NCBI GenBank assembly: GCA_002328035.1
Contig: DCVL01000021.1
Coordinates: 31,267 to 95,266, forward strand
Direction: 5' to 3'
From: Geobacter sp. UBA2189
GTDB lineage: Bacteria > Desulfobacterota > Desulfuromonadia > Geobacterales > Pseudopelobacteraceae
DNA length: 64,000 nt
Each line of letters begins with the position of its first letter. Positions within the stretch are counted from its first letter, which is position 1. A program made the position numbers and the translations under genes. Under the pieces are notes generated by a model. It was not told the origin of the DNA, searched no databases, and worked only from the letters and a program-made list of their open reading frames with translations. Shown piece after piece: positions 33,488-42,784 of this stretch.

Positions 33488-33904
33488 CTAGCGGGCAATC
33501 GCCAGCCCCTCATCTGAAGCTGCCTGTATAAGGTGTTGATCATAGGCACTAAACAGCAAATTCACCTGCTCTTTGGCTGCAACCTTCAGTGCGGCGGCAA
33601 GATGCACTGCATCATACCCACGCAAACCATGCCGTTGCACAAGGTCTGCTGCCAGCTGTTCATCAACATCCAGAGCAACTATCTGCCTCCAGTCACTACG
33701 AACCGCCTGTACCAGAAGATCAAACGTAGCAGGCTCGATCTGCCGGTTGTTATATCTTCGTGTCAATGCCGAAATCATCTCCGGCAAGGCGATCCGGCAG
33801 GTGGCAACCATATCAGCCTTGTTCACGGACCCCCTCACCGCATCTGATCCAAATTCTTCAACATACAGCTTCACCAGGCTGCTGGTATCGGCATACAGTA
33901 TCAT
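33488..33904 (-). CDS. PIN-domain protein, VapC-type toxin
   Basis: The protein has 138 residues. The metal-binding acidic residues of PIN nucleases are present: Asp6 in YADTSSLVKLY, Glu42 in ALPEMISAL, Asp98 in GYDAVHLAAAL and Asp122 in FSAYDQHLI. VapC-type toxins cut tRNA or rRNA when their antitoxin is lost. The gene overlaps the Phd-like antitoxin gene upstream by 4 bases (33901-33904), the normal antitoxin-first order. The whole pair lies between two direct copies of a palindromic repeat. Confidence 0.88.
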   Translation of the reverse strand: MILYADTSSLVKLYVEEFGSDAVRGSVNKADMVATCRIALPEMISALTRRYNNRQIEPATFDLLVQAVRSDWRQIVALDVDEQLAADLVQRHGLRGYDAVHLAAALKVAAKEQVNLLFSAYDQHLIQAASDEGLAIAR

Positions 33905-34161
33905 TGCCGCGCCGCGATAACCGTATCTGCAAGCGGCTCACCCTTAATGGTTATACCGCCAATACCGGCAGGCTTACCTCCGCCCCAGGATGCTGTTCCT
34001 TCTGCCAGCATGCCAAACACAGCCCTGCGCTCTGGCGTGATCGGCACCAGCAGGGCCACTTCTTTACCCCTGTCAGTTACAATCACTTCTTCACCTTTGC
34101 TGGCATAGTCAATATAGGTACTTAAATGAGCTTTAAGTTCCCGAATGCCTACTGAATACAT
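33901..34161 (-). CDS. Phd/YefM-type antitoxin
   Basis: The protein has 86 residues from the ATG at 34161, which has GGGAGGGG 3 nt upstream; a longer frame back to 34287 is an artefact of repeat sequence. The N-terminal half MYSVGIRELKAHLSTYIDYA and EEVIVTDRGKEVALLVPI is the standard Phd DNA-binding fold, which represses its own operon. The C-terminal tail (GGGKPAGIGGITIKGEPLAD) should bind the toxin. It is paired with the PIN gene just downstream. Confidence 0.85.
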   Translation of the reverse strand: MYSVGIRELKAHLSTYIDYASKGEEVIVTDRGKEVALLVPITPERRAVFGMLAEGTASWGGGKPAGIGGITIKGEPLADTVIAARQ

Positions 34162-34244
34162 AATCCCCTCCCATAAACAGATGTGTCCACAAAATAGCAT
34201 ATTCTGTGGACACAAACAACCTGATTCCACGCCTGCCCCTCTCA

Positions 34245-34306
34245 AAATCCCCCGACTCGTCACACTCGTCTGCCCCCCCTTTGACAAAGGGGGGATGGGG
34301 GGATTT
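34245..34306. repeat. MITE-like repeat, copy B
   Basis: AAATCCCCC (34245-34253) and GGGGGGATTT (34297-34306) are inverted ends around an internal CCCCCCTTTG / CAAAGGGGGG hairpin (34274-34294). It matches copy A in the same orientation with only C-run length changes and a C/T difference. It lies between the antitoxin gene and holA. Confidence 0.8.
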
Positions 34307-34333
34307 GCCTAAAGGGCGGGCCAAAATTATTCC

Positions 34334-35332
34334 TCAGATCAACGTCCCGCTACAGGCATCAAACAGTAGGGAATGCAAAACAGTTGCCGGTGATGCACCG
34401 GTTTTTATCCCTACATCTCCCTGATAGAGCCTGTTAAAAAGAGCCTCCAGCTCTCTTACAGAATACTTTTTGGCCTGGACAAGCAACTCCGGCATAAAAT
34501 ATGGGGAGATCTTAAGCTGTTTCCCTATCTCAGCTGTCGCCATCTTCTGATCCAGCATCTCCCTTATACGCCATATACGACGGAAATGGCTGGCAAGGGC
34601 GCCAAGAATCATTATTGGCTCTTCGCCGTTTTGCAGCATTGACTGAAGGGTGGCAATGGCTCTTGCAAGATCTTTCTCTCCGATGAAACGGGCAAGTTCA
34701 AAGGCGGTAAAGTTCTTGCTCTGGCTTACAATGGCCTTTACATCATCAATCCCTATCAACTGACGCTCACCTACATAAAGCGCAGCCTTCTCAATCTGTG
34801 ATACCAGTTCCTGTAGATTGTTGCCGACCATGAATCCAAGCATCTCAGCTCCGGCAGAATCAATCTTTTTACCGTAAACCGAAGCTTCACTGTTTATAAA
34901 AGGAGAAAGTTTGTTGTCGTACAGCTTTTTAAACTCAAGGGTACCCTGCTGTTTCTTGAGTTCTGCAAAGAACTTCCGCCGCATATCCGCTTTGGCAGCG
35001 ATAAATATCAGACAGGTTTCAGGACAGGGGTTCGCAAGATAAGGCATCAACCCTTCCTGCGTGGGAACTGGCAGTTTATCAGCCTGTTTTACCACGACAA
35101 CCCTGCGTTCACTGAACATCGGGAGAGTCTGCGATGTGTCCAGCACCTCGGTTCCCTTGCAGTCAGCCCCATAGTAGATGTTAAGGTTAAAGTCCTTCAT
35201 CGATGGGTCAACGGCCTTTTCCATAAGGCGGCGTCCGGCCCGCTCCGCAAGAAACGGCTCTTCCCCATAAAAGAAATAGACCGGCAAAAAGGCACCGGTC
35301 TTTATCTGTTTTTCAAGATCCTGTTCGGTCAT
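34334..35332 (-). CDS. holA: DNA polymerase III delta subunit
   Basis: The 332-residue protein is the clamp-loader subunit that opens the beta clamp. It has the N-terminal pattern LPVYFFYGEEPFLAERAGRRL, then TLPMFSERRVVVVKQADKLP near 68-87, CLIFIAAKADMRRKFFAELK near 105-124, and the C-terminal collar domain (AIATLQSMLQNGEEPIMILGALASHFRRIW). As usual for delta subunits there is no working Walker A motif. Its start shares a base with the lptE stop. lptE-holA after leuS is a common order in proteobacteria. Confidence 0.95.
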   Translation of the reverse strand: MTEQDLEKQIKTGAFLPVYFFYGEEPFLAERAGRRLMEKAVDPSMKDFNLNIYYGADCKGTEVLDTSQTLPMFSERRVVVVKQADKLPVPTQEGLMPYLANPCPETCLIFIAAKADMRRKFFAELKKQQGTLEFKKLYDNKLSPFINSEASVYGKKIDSAGAEMLGFMVGNNLQELVSQIEKAALYVGERQLIGIDDVKAIVSQSKNFTAFELARFIGEKDLARAIATLQSMLQNGEEPIMILGALASHFRRIWRIREMLDQKMATAEIGKQLKISPYFMPELLVQAKKYSVRELEALFNRLYQGDVGIKTGASPATVLHSLLFDACSGTLI

Positions 35333-35871
35333 CAGTACTGTTGCTCAATCTTCCATATTAGTTGCTGCGCCAGTTTACGGCTTGCGGCGGTAAGTGCCGC
35401 ATCCTCGCTACTGCGCTGAAGTTCAACTGTGGCGGCCACAGGGTAATCCTGCCAGGCAGAGATGGTACCTTTCCAAAACGGCTTGGCCTCTTTGGGCTCA
35501 TCCCTCTTTCTGACAGTTACATCTGCGCTGATAGTCAGACGGTATTCCTTTGCCGTATCCGTAGCTGAATAGCTTACAACTCCGGCGCCATAACCTGTAA
35601 GAGTCCCTTCAAGGATCAGATCCCCATCTTCTGGTGAGGCAGCAGGCAGTATGTTGCGCTGTTCTGCAAACTGATCAAAAACAGCCCGTTTAAGTGCAAC
35701 CGATGCATTGGCGTAAACGGTTGCATTCTTGAAGTATGGCACCCATACCTTCTGATCGGCCTTAAGACGGGTTGTCGTGTCCGCAGTAAAGCGGTAGCCA
35801 CAGGCCGGCAGCAAGAGAAGCAGTATCAGAGACAGAATACCAGCATGATATTTTAGAGGTTTAGGCGACAA
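35332..35871 (-). CDS. lptE: LPS-assembly lipoprotein LptE
   Basis: The protein has 179 residues. A lipoprotein signal with lipobox LLPAC places the acylated Cys near residue 24, followed by GYRFTADTTTRL, the usual LptE CGYxF start. KVWVPYFKNATVYANASVALKRAVFDQF is the family's core. LptE plugs the LptD barrel and helps place LPS in the outer membrane. It overlaps the end of leuS by 11 bases and touches holA. It is functionally linked to the lptC, lptA and lptB genes some 23 kb away in this window. Confidence 0.92.
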   Translation of the reverse strand: MSPKPLKYHAGILSLILLLLLPACGYRFTADTTTRLKADQKVWVPYFKNATVYANASVALKRAVFDQFAEQRNILPAASPEDGDLILEGTLTGYGAGVVSYSATDTAKEYRLTISADVTVRKRDEPKEAKPFWKGTISAWQDYPVAATVELQRSSEDAALTAASRKLAQQLIWKIEQQY

Positions 35872-38338
35872 CGATATTCACCAGCTTTCCAGGGACATAG
35901 ATAACCTTCCGGATCTGTTTTTCATCCGTAAACAGTTTTATCCTGTCGTCAGAGACTGCGAGTTTCTTTACAGCCTCCTCGTCAATCACGGCAGGTACGG
36001 AAAGCTTTGAACGAAGCTTTCCGTTTACCTGTACTACAATAAGCAGCTCTTCATCAATGATCGCCTCGGCATCAAATAAAGGCCAGGGGGTAGCTGAAAG
36101 CGGCGTTTTATGACCCAGCGACTGCCAGAGTTCCTCAGTAACATGAGGAATAAATGGAGCCAGCATGGCAACAACTGTTTCGAGAGCCTCTTTCATAACT
36201 GAAGCCCCCTGTGGCGTAGAGAGGCGCGACCCCTGCAAGGTATTCATCAGTTCCATTACTGCGGCTATGGCAGTATTGAAGTGGAACCTCTCATCAATAT
36301 CCTCTGTAACCTTTTTGAGGGTTTTATGTACTGCGCGGCGCAGTGAACGTTCTTCATCGGTAAGCGCCGTTACATCCAGAACCGGAGCCTTTATTACTGT
36401 TTCAAGATGCTCGTGGATAAGCTTCCATACACGGTTGATAAAACGGAAGCAGCCATCAACCCCCTGTTCGTTCCAGTCAAGATCCTTTTCAGGCGGCGCG
36501 GCAAATAGCGAAAAGAGACGGGCAGTATCGGCGCCATAGCGTTTGATAAGGGCATCGGGGTCAACCACGTTCCCCTTTGACTTGCTCATCTTTGCCCCGT
36601 CCTTGATAACCATCCCCTGTGTAAGCAGATTGGTAAACGGCTCATCAACATCAACGTAACCCAAATCCCTCATAACCTTTGTAAAGAAACGGGCATAAAG
36701 GAGATGGAGCACGGCATGTTCTATTCCTCCGATATACTGGTCAACAGACATCCAGTAGCCGGCCTTCTCCTTGTCGAGCATACCACCTTCAAAATCAGGC
36801 GAACAGTAACGTAGAAAGTACCATGATGACTCAACGAAGGTATCCATTGTGTCAGTTTCGCGGCGGGCAGGTTTACCGCAGATCGGGCAGTCAACCTTGT
36901 AGAAACTTTCAAGGGTTGCCAGCGGAGAGCCCCCCTCGCCTGTAAACTTGACATCCTTTGGAAGTACAACCGGAAGATCCTTGTCAGGCACAGGGACTGT
37001 TCCACAGGAATCACAGTAGATTATAGGGATAGGAGATCCCCAGTACCTCTGACGGGAAACCCCCCAATCCCTCAAGCGGAAGTTGACTGTCTTTTTCCCT
37101 TTGCCTTCCTTTTCCAACCAATGGGCAATAGCCTCTTTGGATGTCTCGCTCTTCTGCCCGTCAAACTGCCCTGAGTTGGCCATTATACCTGGCTCTGTAA
37201 AGGCTGCTGTCATTGTTGCCGGATCAAGCTGTTCGCCTTCTGGCTGGATTACCACTACCATCGGCAGGTTATACTTTACGGCAAACTCAAAATCCCTCTG
37301 ATCATGGGTAGGAACAGCCATTACGGCCCCTGTCCCATATTCCACAAGGACAAAGTTGGCCAGATAGACAGGCATTTTTTTGCCGGTAGCGGGGTTCAGA
37401 CAGTATGAACCGGTGAATACACCCTCTTTTTCAAGGTCGTCAGCCGTCCGCATTATCCGATCAGTCTTCTTTACCTTCTCTATGAATGCCTCAACCTCGG
37501 AACGCCTGTCAGGGGTCGTAAGTTCCAGAGCTCTAGGGTGTTCAGGGGCTAATGACATGAATGTTGCCCCGAAAAGAGTGTCCTGTCTGGTGCTAAACAC
37601 CCTGATAGGCTCTCCATTCCCTTCCAGAGGGAAATCTATCTCGCAACCGATACTCTTGCCTATCCAGTTGCGCTGCATAATCAGTACACGTTCCGGCCAA
37701 CCCGGAAGTTTATTTGTAAAATCAAGGAGTTCTTCCGCATAATCCGTTATCTTGAAGAACCACTGTTCAAGCTCTTTCTGCACCACCTCAGTGTCGCAAC
37801 GCCAGCAGCCGCCATCCTCAACCTGCTCGTTGGCCAGAACCGTCTCGCAGGACGGGCACCAGTTTACGAAGGACTTTTTCTTGTATGCCAGCCCTCTTTT
37901 AAACATTTCAACAAACAGTTTCTGTTCCCATCGGTAGTAGGAGACATCACAGGTAGCCAGCTCACGATCCCAGTCGTAGGACAGCCCCATCTGTTTCAAC
38001 TGTTCACGCATATAGGCAATATTTTCGTAAGTCCAGACCGCCGGATGGCTCTTGTTCTTTATGGCGGCATTCTCGGCCGGCATGCCGAAGGCATCCCAAC
38101 CCATTGGATGGAGCACATTAAATCCACGCATCTTTTTGAACCTGCCAACCACATCACCTATGGAATAGTTGCGGACGTGCCCCATATGGATACGGCCTGA
38201 TGGATATGGAAACATCTCAAGAAGGTAATATTTCTTTCTGTCCGGTTCCTCTGTAACCTTGAACGTTTTTTGTTCCTGCCATACTTTTTGCCATTTGGCT
38301 TCAATCTCGGATGGCACATATTTATGCTCTGCTGACAT
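35861..38338 (-). CDS. leuS: Leucyl-tRNA synthetase
   Basis: The 825-residue class I synthetase has the HIGH-type motif HMGHVRNYS (near 52), the CP1 editing domain (near 220-410), the zinc-like knuckles NWCPSCETVLANEQ and CPICGKP, and the KMSKS motif KMSKSKGNVVDPDAL near 585. The C-terminal domain ends IRKVIYVPGKLVNIVV. Length is normal for bacterial LeuRS. It heads leuS-lptE-holA, 24 bases after cheB on the same strand. Confidence 0.97.
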   Translation of the reverse strand: MSAEHKYVPSEIEAKWQKVWQEQKTFKVTEEPDRKKYYLLEMFPYPSGRIHMGHVRNYSIGDVVGRFKKMRGFNVLHPMGWDAFGMPAENAAIKNKSHPAVWTYENIAYMREQLKQMGLSYDWDRELATCDVSYYRWEQKLFVEMFKRGLAYKKKSFVNWCPSCETVLANEQVEDGGCWRCDTEVVQKELEQWFFKITDYAEELLDFTNKLPGWPERVLIMQRNWIGKSIGCEIDFPLEGNGEPIRVFSTRQDTLFGATFMSLAPEHPRALELTTPDRRSEVEAFIEKVKKTDRIMRTADDLEKEGVFTGSYCLNPATGKKMPVYLANFVLVEYGTGAVMAVPTHDQRDFEFAVKYNLPMVVVIQPEGEQLDPATMTAAFTEPGIMANSGQFDGQKSETSKEAIAHWLEKEGKGKKTVNFRLRDWGVSRQRYWGSPIPIIYCDSCGTVPVPDKDLPVVLPKDVKFTGEGGSPLATLESFYKVDCPICGKPARRETDTMDTFVESSWYFLRYCSPDFEGGMLDKEKAGYWMSVDQYIGGIEHAVLHLLYARFFTKVMRDLGYVDVDEPFTNLLTQGMVIKDGAKMSKSKGNVVDPDALIKRYGADTARLFSLFAAPPEKDLDWNEQGVDGCFRFINRVWKLIHEHLETVIKAPVLDVTALTDEERSLRRAVHKTLKKVTEDIDERFHFNTAIAAVMELMNTLQGSRLSTPQGASVMKEALETVVAMLAPFIPHVTEELWQSLGHKTPLSATPWPLFDAEAIIDEELLIVVQVNGKLRSKLSVPAVIDEEAVKKLAVSDDRIKLFTDEKQIRKVIYVPGKLVNIVVA

Positions 38339-38362
38339 CGTTTGCTCCTCTTTATTATAGTT

Positions 38363-39424
38363 TCATAGCTGTTCTTCAAAACCGCCAATTTCAAGGATCG
38401 CCTGATAGATACCTGGCAAGGGCGCTATACGATCAACACAGCCGGTTGCAATAGCTTCTCGCGGCATACCATAAACAACAGCGGTATGTTCTGACTCTGC
38501 CAGAACCTTTCCACCTCTCTTCTTAACCTCAACTATCCCCTTGCTCCCATCGTTTCCCATACCTGTCATAACAACTGCCAGCATCCTGCTGCCGTAAACA
38601 GAGGCGGAGGATTTAAAGAGTGTATCAGCAGAGGGGAGATATCGTTCTTCTGATGCAGCCTCCATAACCCTGATCTTTATATCTTTACCCGATTTTTCCA
38701 GTACCATATTAAAACCGCCTGGGGCGATAAAGGCAACACCGGCTTCAACCAGATCACCATCAGAAGCCTCTCTGACGGTAAAAGGTGATATCCGGTTTAG
38801 GCGTTCCGCAAATGCCTTGGTAAATCCGGCCGGCATATGTTGGGCAACTACAATTGTAAATGGATAGCTTTTTTCAAAAGAGCTAAAGATACTTTGCAGT
38901 GCAGGCGGGCCTCCTGTTGAGGCCGCTATTGCAATCAACTCAACCGGTTTATGGTTGTCAGGTTCAGGCTTTTCATTTTTTTTGACTTCATCTGCCAGGC
39001 AATCAGACAAACCGGCCTTTTTTTTGATGAGGTTGAACATTACCTGCTTCACCTTCCATTGCAGATCCTGTTCAATGCTGTTCAATTGAAGTGGATGACC
39101 CTGCTGCGGTTTTCCCACAAAATCAAGAGCTCCCATTTCCAAAGCCTTAAAAACCTTATCCGCATCAGAGAGGGCGCTTATAACAAGAACTGGCAGATTA
39201 AAACGGTTTGTCAATATACGCAGAAGCGTAAAACCATCCATGCGTGGCATCTCAAGATCCAGGGTAACCAGATCAGGTTTAAGCGAAATAACCTGTTTTA
39301 TACCATCTTCGCCATCAACGGCGTAACCAGGCACTTCAACATCTGGAATAGCCTCAAGCATCTTGCTGATGGTGCGACGGCTGTAGGCCGAATCATCGAC
39401 CACAAGTATCCTGAACGGTTTCAC
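38363..39424 (-). CDS. cheB: Chemotaxis methylesterase/deamidase
   Basis: The protein has 353 residues: a receiver domain at 1-120 with Asp56 in TLDLEMPRMDG as phospho-acceptor, a linker, and a methylesterase domain from about 163. The esterase triad is visible: Ser in AIAASTGGP, His in VVAQHMPAG and Asp in GMGNDGSKG. It removes methyl groups from receptors. It overlaps cheR by 4 bases. It is the last gene of a chemosensory operon that lacks a receptor gene. Confidence 0.96.
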   Translation of the reverse strand: MKPFRILVVDDSAYSRRTISKMLEAIPDVEVPGYAVDGEDGIKQVISLKPDLVTLDLEMPRMDGFTLLRILTNRFNLPVLVISALSDADKVFKALEMGALDFVGKPQQGHPLQLNSIEQDLQWKVKQVMFNLIKKKAGLSDCLADEVKKNEKPEPDNHKPVELIAIAASTGGPPALQSIFSSFEKSYPFTIVVAQHMPAGFTKAFAERLNRISPFTVREASDGDLVEAGVAFIAPGGFNMVLEKSGKDIKIRVMEAASEERYLPSADTLFKSSASVYGSRMLAVVMTGMGNDGSKGIVEVKKRGGKVLAESEHTAVVYGMPREAIATGCVDRIAPLPGIYQAILEIGGFEEQL

Positions 39425-40305
39425 AAAATCACCCCTGCGGATGAAGGCTTCTGATAGACCATATCGTTCTTGAAATGACGCAAGGTAAATAATGTAGTTA
39501 TGTTCATAAGCGATTCCGAGTGCCCAAGCAGCAGATAACCGGAACCTTTCAACATCTGATAGAAAGACTCTACTACCTTTTTCTTTACAGCATGGTCAAA
39601 GTATATAATCACATTACGGCAGAAGATCAGATCAAAACTGCCCAACATCCTCATCCTGGTGGCATCCAGCAAATTCAGATGGTTTACAGTTACAAACTTT
39701 CTTACGCTGTCAGATATCCGATAAGCACCATCTGACTGTTTTTCAAAATACTTGTTCCTGAAATATTGGTCAGTTGCACGAAAAGCAGACTCCCCGTAAA
39801 CGCCCCGCCTTGCATACTGCAAAACCCGCTGGCTTATATCGGTGCCTGTTATTTCTATTGTCCATCCCTTTAGAAAGTCCATCTCAAGGAGCAGCATAGC
39901 TATGGTGTAAGGCTCTTCACCGGTTGAACAACCTGCGCTCCAGATTCTTATAGTCCTGTTATTAAGGCTGCCCTGATTTTTATTTTTGAATTCGCATATT
40001 TCGGGTATGATCTCATCACTGAACGCCTTAAGCTGATATTCCTCACGAAAGAAATAGGTCTCGTTCGTTGTCAGGAGATCCATCAACCCTTCAAGTTCCT
40101 GCTCTCTTTTGCGATTAAAGCGGAGAAACTGGTAATATTCCTTAAAAGTTTTAATCTGATTTGCAGAAAGACGCTGCATAAGCCGTTTTTCAAGCAGATA
40201 GGATTTCTGATCGTCAAACCATAAGCCACAGTGGGTATAGACGAGATCACGCAGGAGGCGGAACTCCTCTTCGGACATCTGTATCCCTGCTTCAAAGGGA
40301 GACAT
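39421..40305 (-). CDS. cheR: Chemoreceptor methyltransferase
   Basis: The 294-residue protein has the CheR two-domain layout: a helical N-terminal domain (FRLLRDLVYTHCGLWFDDQK) and a SAM domain from about 95 with RIWSAGCSTGEEPYTIAMLL, ITGTDIS near 152 and FDLIFCRNVIIYFD near 226. It adds methyl groups to receptor glutamates. Its start shares a base with the HEAT-repeat gene stop and its end overlaps cheB. Confidence 0.96.
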   Translation of the reverse strand: MSPFEAGIQMSEEEFRLLRDLVYTHCGLWFDDQKSYLLEKRLMQRLSANQIKTFKEYYQFLRFNRKREQELEGLMDLLTTNETYFFREEYQLKAFSDEIIPEICEFKNKNQGSLNNRTIRIWSAGCSTGEEPYTIAMLLLEMDFLKGWTIEITGTDISQRVLQYARRGVYGESAFRATDQYFRNKYFEKQSDGAYRISDSVRKFVTVNHLNLLDATRMRMLGSFDLIFCRNVIIYFDHAVKKKVVESFYQMLKGSGYLLLGHSESLMNITTLFTLRHFKNDMVYQKPSSAGVIL

Positions 40306-42311
40306 TATGAATTCCTGAGCAAAAGAGACCTGATTTCAGCCCTAACCAGATCATAATCTTCGTATTCAAGCGTCTTTTTCAACAACGAAATCCTCTGTTC
40401 AGGTTCCAGCTGATCCGTAGCCTTTACCGCTGTCAATCTTACATCCCAGTCAGGATGGCATAGAATATGGCTGAACCAGGGAACCAGGAGGGAATAATCA
40501 TGCCGATGCAAAAGCTTGATAGCTCCTTTCAGAACATCACCATGATGATTTCCAAGATCCTGTGAAATTGGGACAAGGCATTCAGCAGTTCCTAACAGCT
40601 CACAGGCATCAATACAAGCCAGCTGCAGTACTTCACTTCCGTTTGACCAGGATTCAAGAATTTCAGGGATACTGTCATTACCGGAAAGCTTAACCAAGGT
40701 ACGCAATGCCGCAGCCTGCACCCAGGGATCTTCATCCTTTATGAGCAGACGTAGAGAAGCTATCGCTTCAGGATCATCGCAGAGCGACAATGCCTCAGCA
40801 GCAGAGATCCTGACATCAGCATCCTCATCCATAAGCGCCTGTACAAGACAATGGCAACCACGCTTATCCTTTATCTCGCCGGCAGCACGGCAGGCCGACT
40901 CTCTGACAACAGACTCTTCATCCTTTAAGAGAATTGCAATACCATCAACGTTTTCAACAGCAGAAAAGATAGCGGCTGCCTCTTTCCTCTTTTCAGGTTC
41001 GAGGGACAAAGCCAGCTTTTCCGCAGCATCGTTAATCATAGCTGCATATCTTGAGCTGTAAGGGATCAAGGCCTTTATAGCAGCAGCACGAACTGAGGAA
41101 TCCTCATCAGACAGCAGCTTTATCAACAATGGAGGAAAAACAGACTCATCATATCCGGCCGCCTCAGCCGCAGCTCTTCTTACCGTTGGTGAAGCATCAG
41201 TAAATGCATCCGATATAGCCGCTCTGCATCTTGATTCCTTAACAGTTCCCAAAAATCTGCAAACAGCCGCTCTTGCTTCGGCAGAATCCATAATATTCAA
41301 AGAATCAATCGCAATCGTTACTGAGCCTTCCCCCATGGATTTAAGGACACGACTCGCAGCAGGGGCAAGCCGTTCATCCGCCAAAAGCTTAAATAAAGCA
41401 ACCGCCCCTCTGGGATCACCTATAATTCCCAACAGATTTACTATAGCCTCATTAAGGAGAAGATTTTCTGATGATACTGAAGATGTCAGTCGTTCCAGCA
41501 ATCCATGATCACAGAATTTCTGTAATTTGCGACTTGCTTCTTGCTGTTCTGAAGGTTCAAGCCGTTTTATAACCTGTGAGAGTGAGCTGATTGCCGCCTG
41601 ACTCAGGCTTGGAAGTTGAGACAAGAGTCCTTCAACAAGAAGATCAACCGCATCCAGATCACCGCCAATCTTTCCAAGACATTCATAGACCGCACGACGC
41701 AGCATATCATGGGACACAAGTTGTCTGATTACAGCAGGCAACGGCCCTGCAACACCAATCCTGCCAAGAGCTGCAAGTATGTTAAAACGAAGAAAAAGAT
41801 CCTCAGCTGATTCAAGGTTATCAATCAAGACAGAGACAGCAGCTTTGTCTCCAACAGACCCAAGAGCTTCAGCCGCCGCTGCTGCTACATTAACATCACT
41901 ATCAGAAAGCGCCTTGATAAGTCCTGAAACTGCCTTGTCACCACCTATGGTACCCAGAATATCGACTATCTGTTTGCGCAGGTCGTGATCATCATCATCC
42001 AGATAACGCAGCAGCAGTGTAACCGATTTCTTATCAAGCCTGCTTAACAGTTCAATTACGGCATTTCTCAGCCCTGCATTATCCTCATCACGCAAAAGAT
42101 CTATCAGATGCAGCAGATCCTCATCTGTAGATATTGCAGTCAGTAAAATTTCAATTGACTTCTTCCGGACGCGCCAGCTTTCATCTCCAAGCGCAGCAAA
42201 GAGTGTATTACGACTTTCTTGCAGAGGAAGGTTGAACTGTTTCTGTACTATTCCGTAACGTACCTCTTCGTTCTTTTCATCTGACAGAGAATAATTATCA
42301 GAGCTAGTCAT
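40305..42311 (-). CDS. HEAT-repeat (PBS lyase-type) scaffold protein in the chemosensory operon
   Basis: The protein has 668 residues from the ATG at 42311, which lies in the cheW stop context (GCTGATGACTAG) with a G-rich ribosome site at once upstream; a longer frame to 42401 would overlap cheW throughout. Almost the whole length consists of about 30-residue helical repeats of HEAT/PBS-lyase type, with recurrent LIDLLRDEDN, LLRYLDDDDHDLRKQIVDIL, LIKALSDSDVNVAAAAAEAL and LLSDEDSSVRAAAIKAL. No catalytic domain is seen. It is coupled to cheW upstream and cheR downstream, so a role in assembling or tuning the signalling array is likely. Confidence 0.85.
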   Translation of the reverse strand: MTSSDNYSLSDEKNEEVRYGIVQKQFNLPLQESRNTLFAALGDESWRVRKKSIEILLTAISTDEDLLHLIDLLRDEDNAGLRNAVIELLSRLDKKSVTLLLRYLDDDDHDLRKQIVDILGTIGGDKAVSGLIKALSDSDVNVAAAAAEALGSVGDKAAVSVLIDNLESAEDLFLRFNILAALGRIGVAGPLPAVIRQLVSHDMLRRAVYECLGKIGGDLDAVDLLVEGLLSQLPSLSQAAISSLSQVIKRLEPSEQQEASRKLQKFCDHGLLERLTSSVSSENLLLNEAIVNLLGIIGDPRGAVALFKLLADERLAPAASRVLKSMGEGSVTIAIDSLNIMDSAEARAAVCRFLGTVKESRCRAAISDAFTDASPTVRRAAAEAAGYDESVFPPLLIKLLSDEDSSVRAAAIKALIPYSSRYAAMINDAAEKLALSLEPEKRKEAAAIFSAVENVDGIAILLKDEESVVRESACRAAGEIKDKRGCHCLVQALMDEDADVRISAAEALSLCDDPEAIASLRLLIKDEDPWVQAAALRTLVKLSGNDSIPEILESWSNGSEVLQLACIDACELLGTAECLVPISQDLGNHHGDVLKGAIKLLHRHDYSLLVPWFSHILCHPDWDVRLTAVKATDQLEPEQRISLLKKTLEYEDYDLVRAEIRSLLLRNS

Positions 42312-42783
42312 CAGCCCCCCCTTGGTTGTTAGACAATTCAGGATATCGGTCTGTTGCAGCAAAGAGCACATCAATATCAAGGAGAAGACAAATCTGGTCA
42401 TTAACCATGGTTACAGCGATCAGATATTCGGCAACTACCCCATCAAGCATCTCTGGAGGTGGTGAAAGAGTGGAAACAGGAACGGTAAACACTTCATCCA
42501 GTTCATCAACATCAAGAGCGACAAGACGACCTGACACAGAAAGTATTATAAGCTTCCCCTGCACAGCTGTTCTTGGAGGCAGACCCAAACGGGCACGAAG
42601 GTTCAATACCGGTATAACCTGGCCACGAAGGTTTATCATCCCTTCAAGACCGGAGGTTTGTAATGGCAGACCTGTAACCTTTTGAAGAGTTACTATCTCC
42701 CTTATCCTCATAATATCTACTGCGAAGAGATTGTCCCCAAGATGAAAACCTGCCAGCTGTAGTTCTTTTATTCCAGCAGCCAT
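42304..42783 (-). CDS. cheW: CheW coupling protein
   Basis: The 159-residue protein starts best at 42783 (GAGG 9 nt upstream; a longer frame overlaps the upstream gene). It has the CheW pattern: LAGFHLGDNLFAVDIMRIREI, LPLQTSGLEGMINLRGQVIPVLNLRARLGLP, then VDELDEVFTVPVSTLSPPP. It links receptors to CheA. It overlaps the HEAT-repeat gene by 8 bases. A second CheW domain is encoded just upstream. Confidence 0.92.
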   Translation of the reverse strand: MAAGIKELQLAGFHLGDNLFAVDIMRIREIVTLQKVTGLPLQTSGLEGMINLRGQVIPVLNLRARLGLPPRTAVQGKLIILSVSGRLVALDVDELDEVFTVPVSTLSPPPEMLDGVVAEYLIAVTMVNDQICLLLDIDVLFAATDRYPELSNNQGGADD

Positions 42784-42784
42784 A

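Noticed and set aside
33397..34306. Repeats considered as a CRISPR array or attachment sites
   Set aside because: Only two copies with genes between them, no regular spacers, no integrase or cas gene nearby; a palindromic MITE-like repeat fits better.
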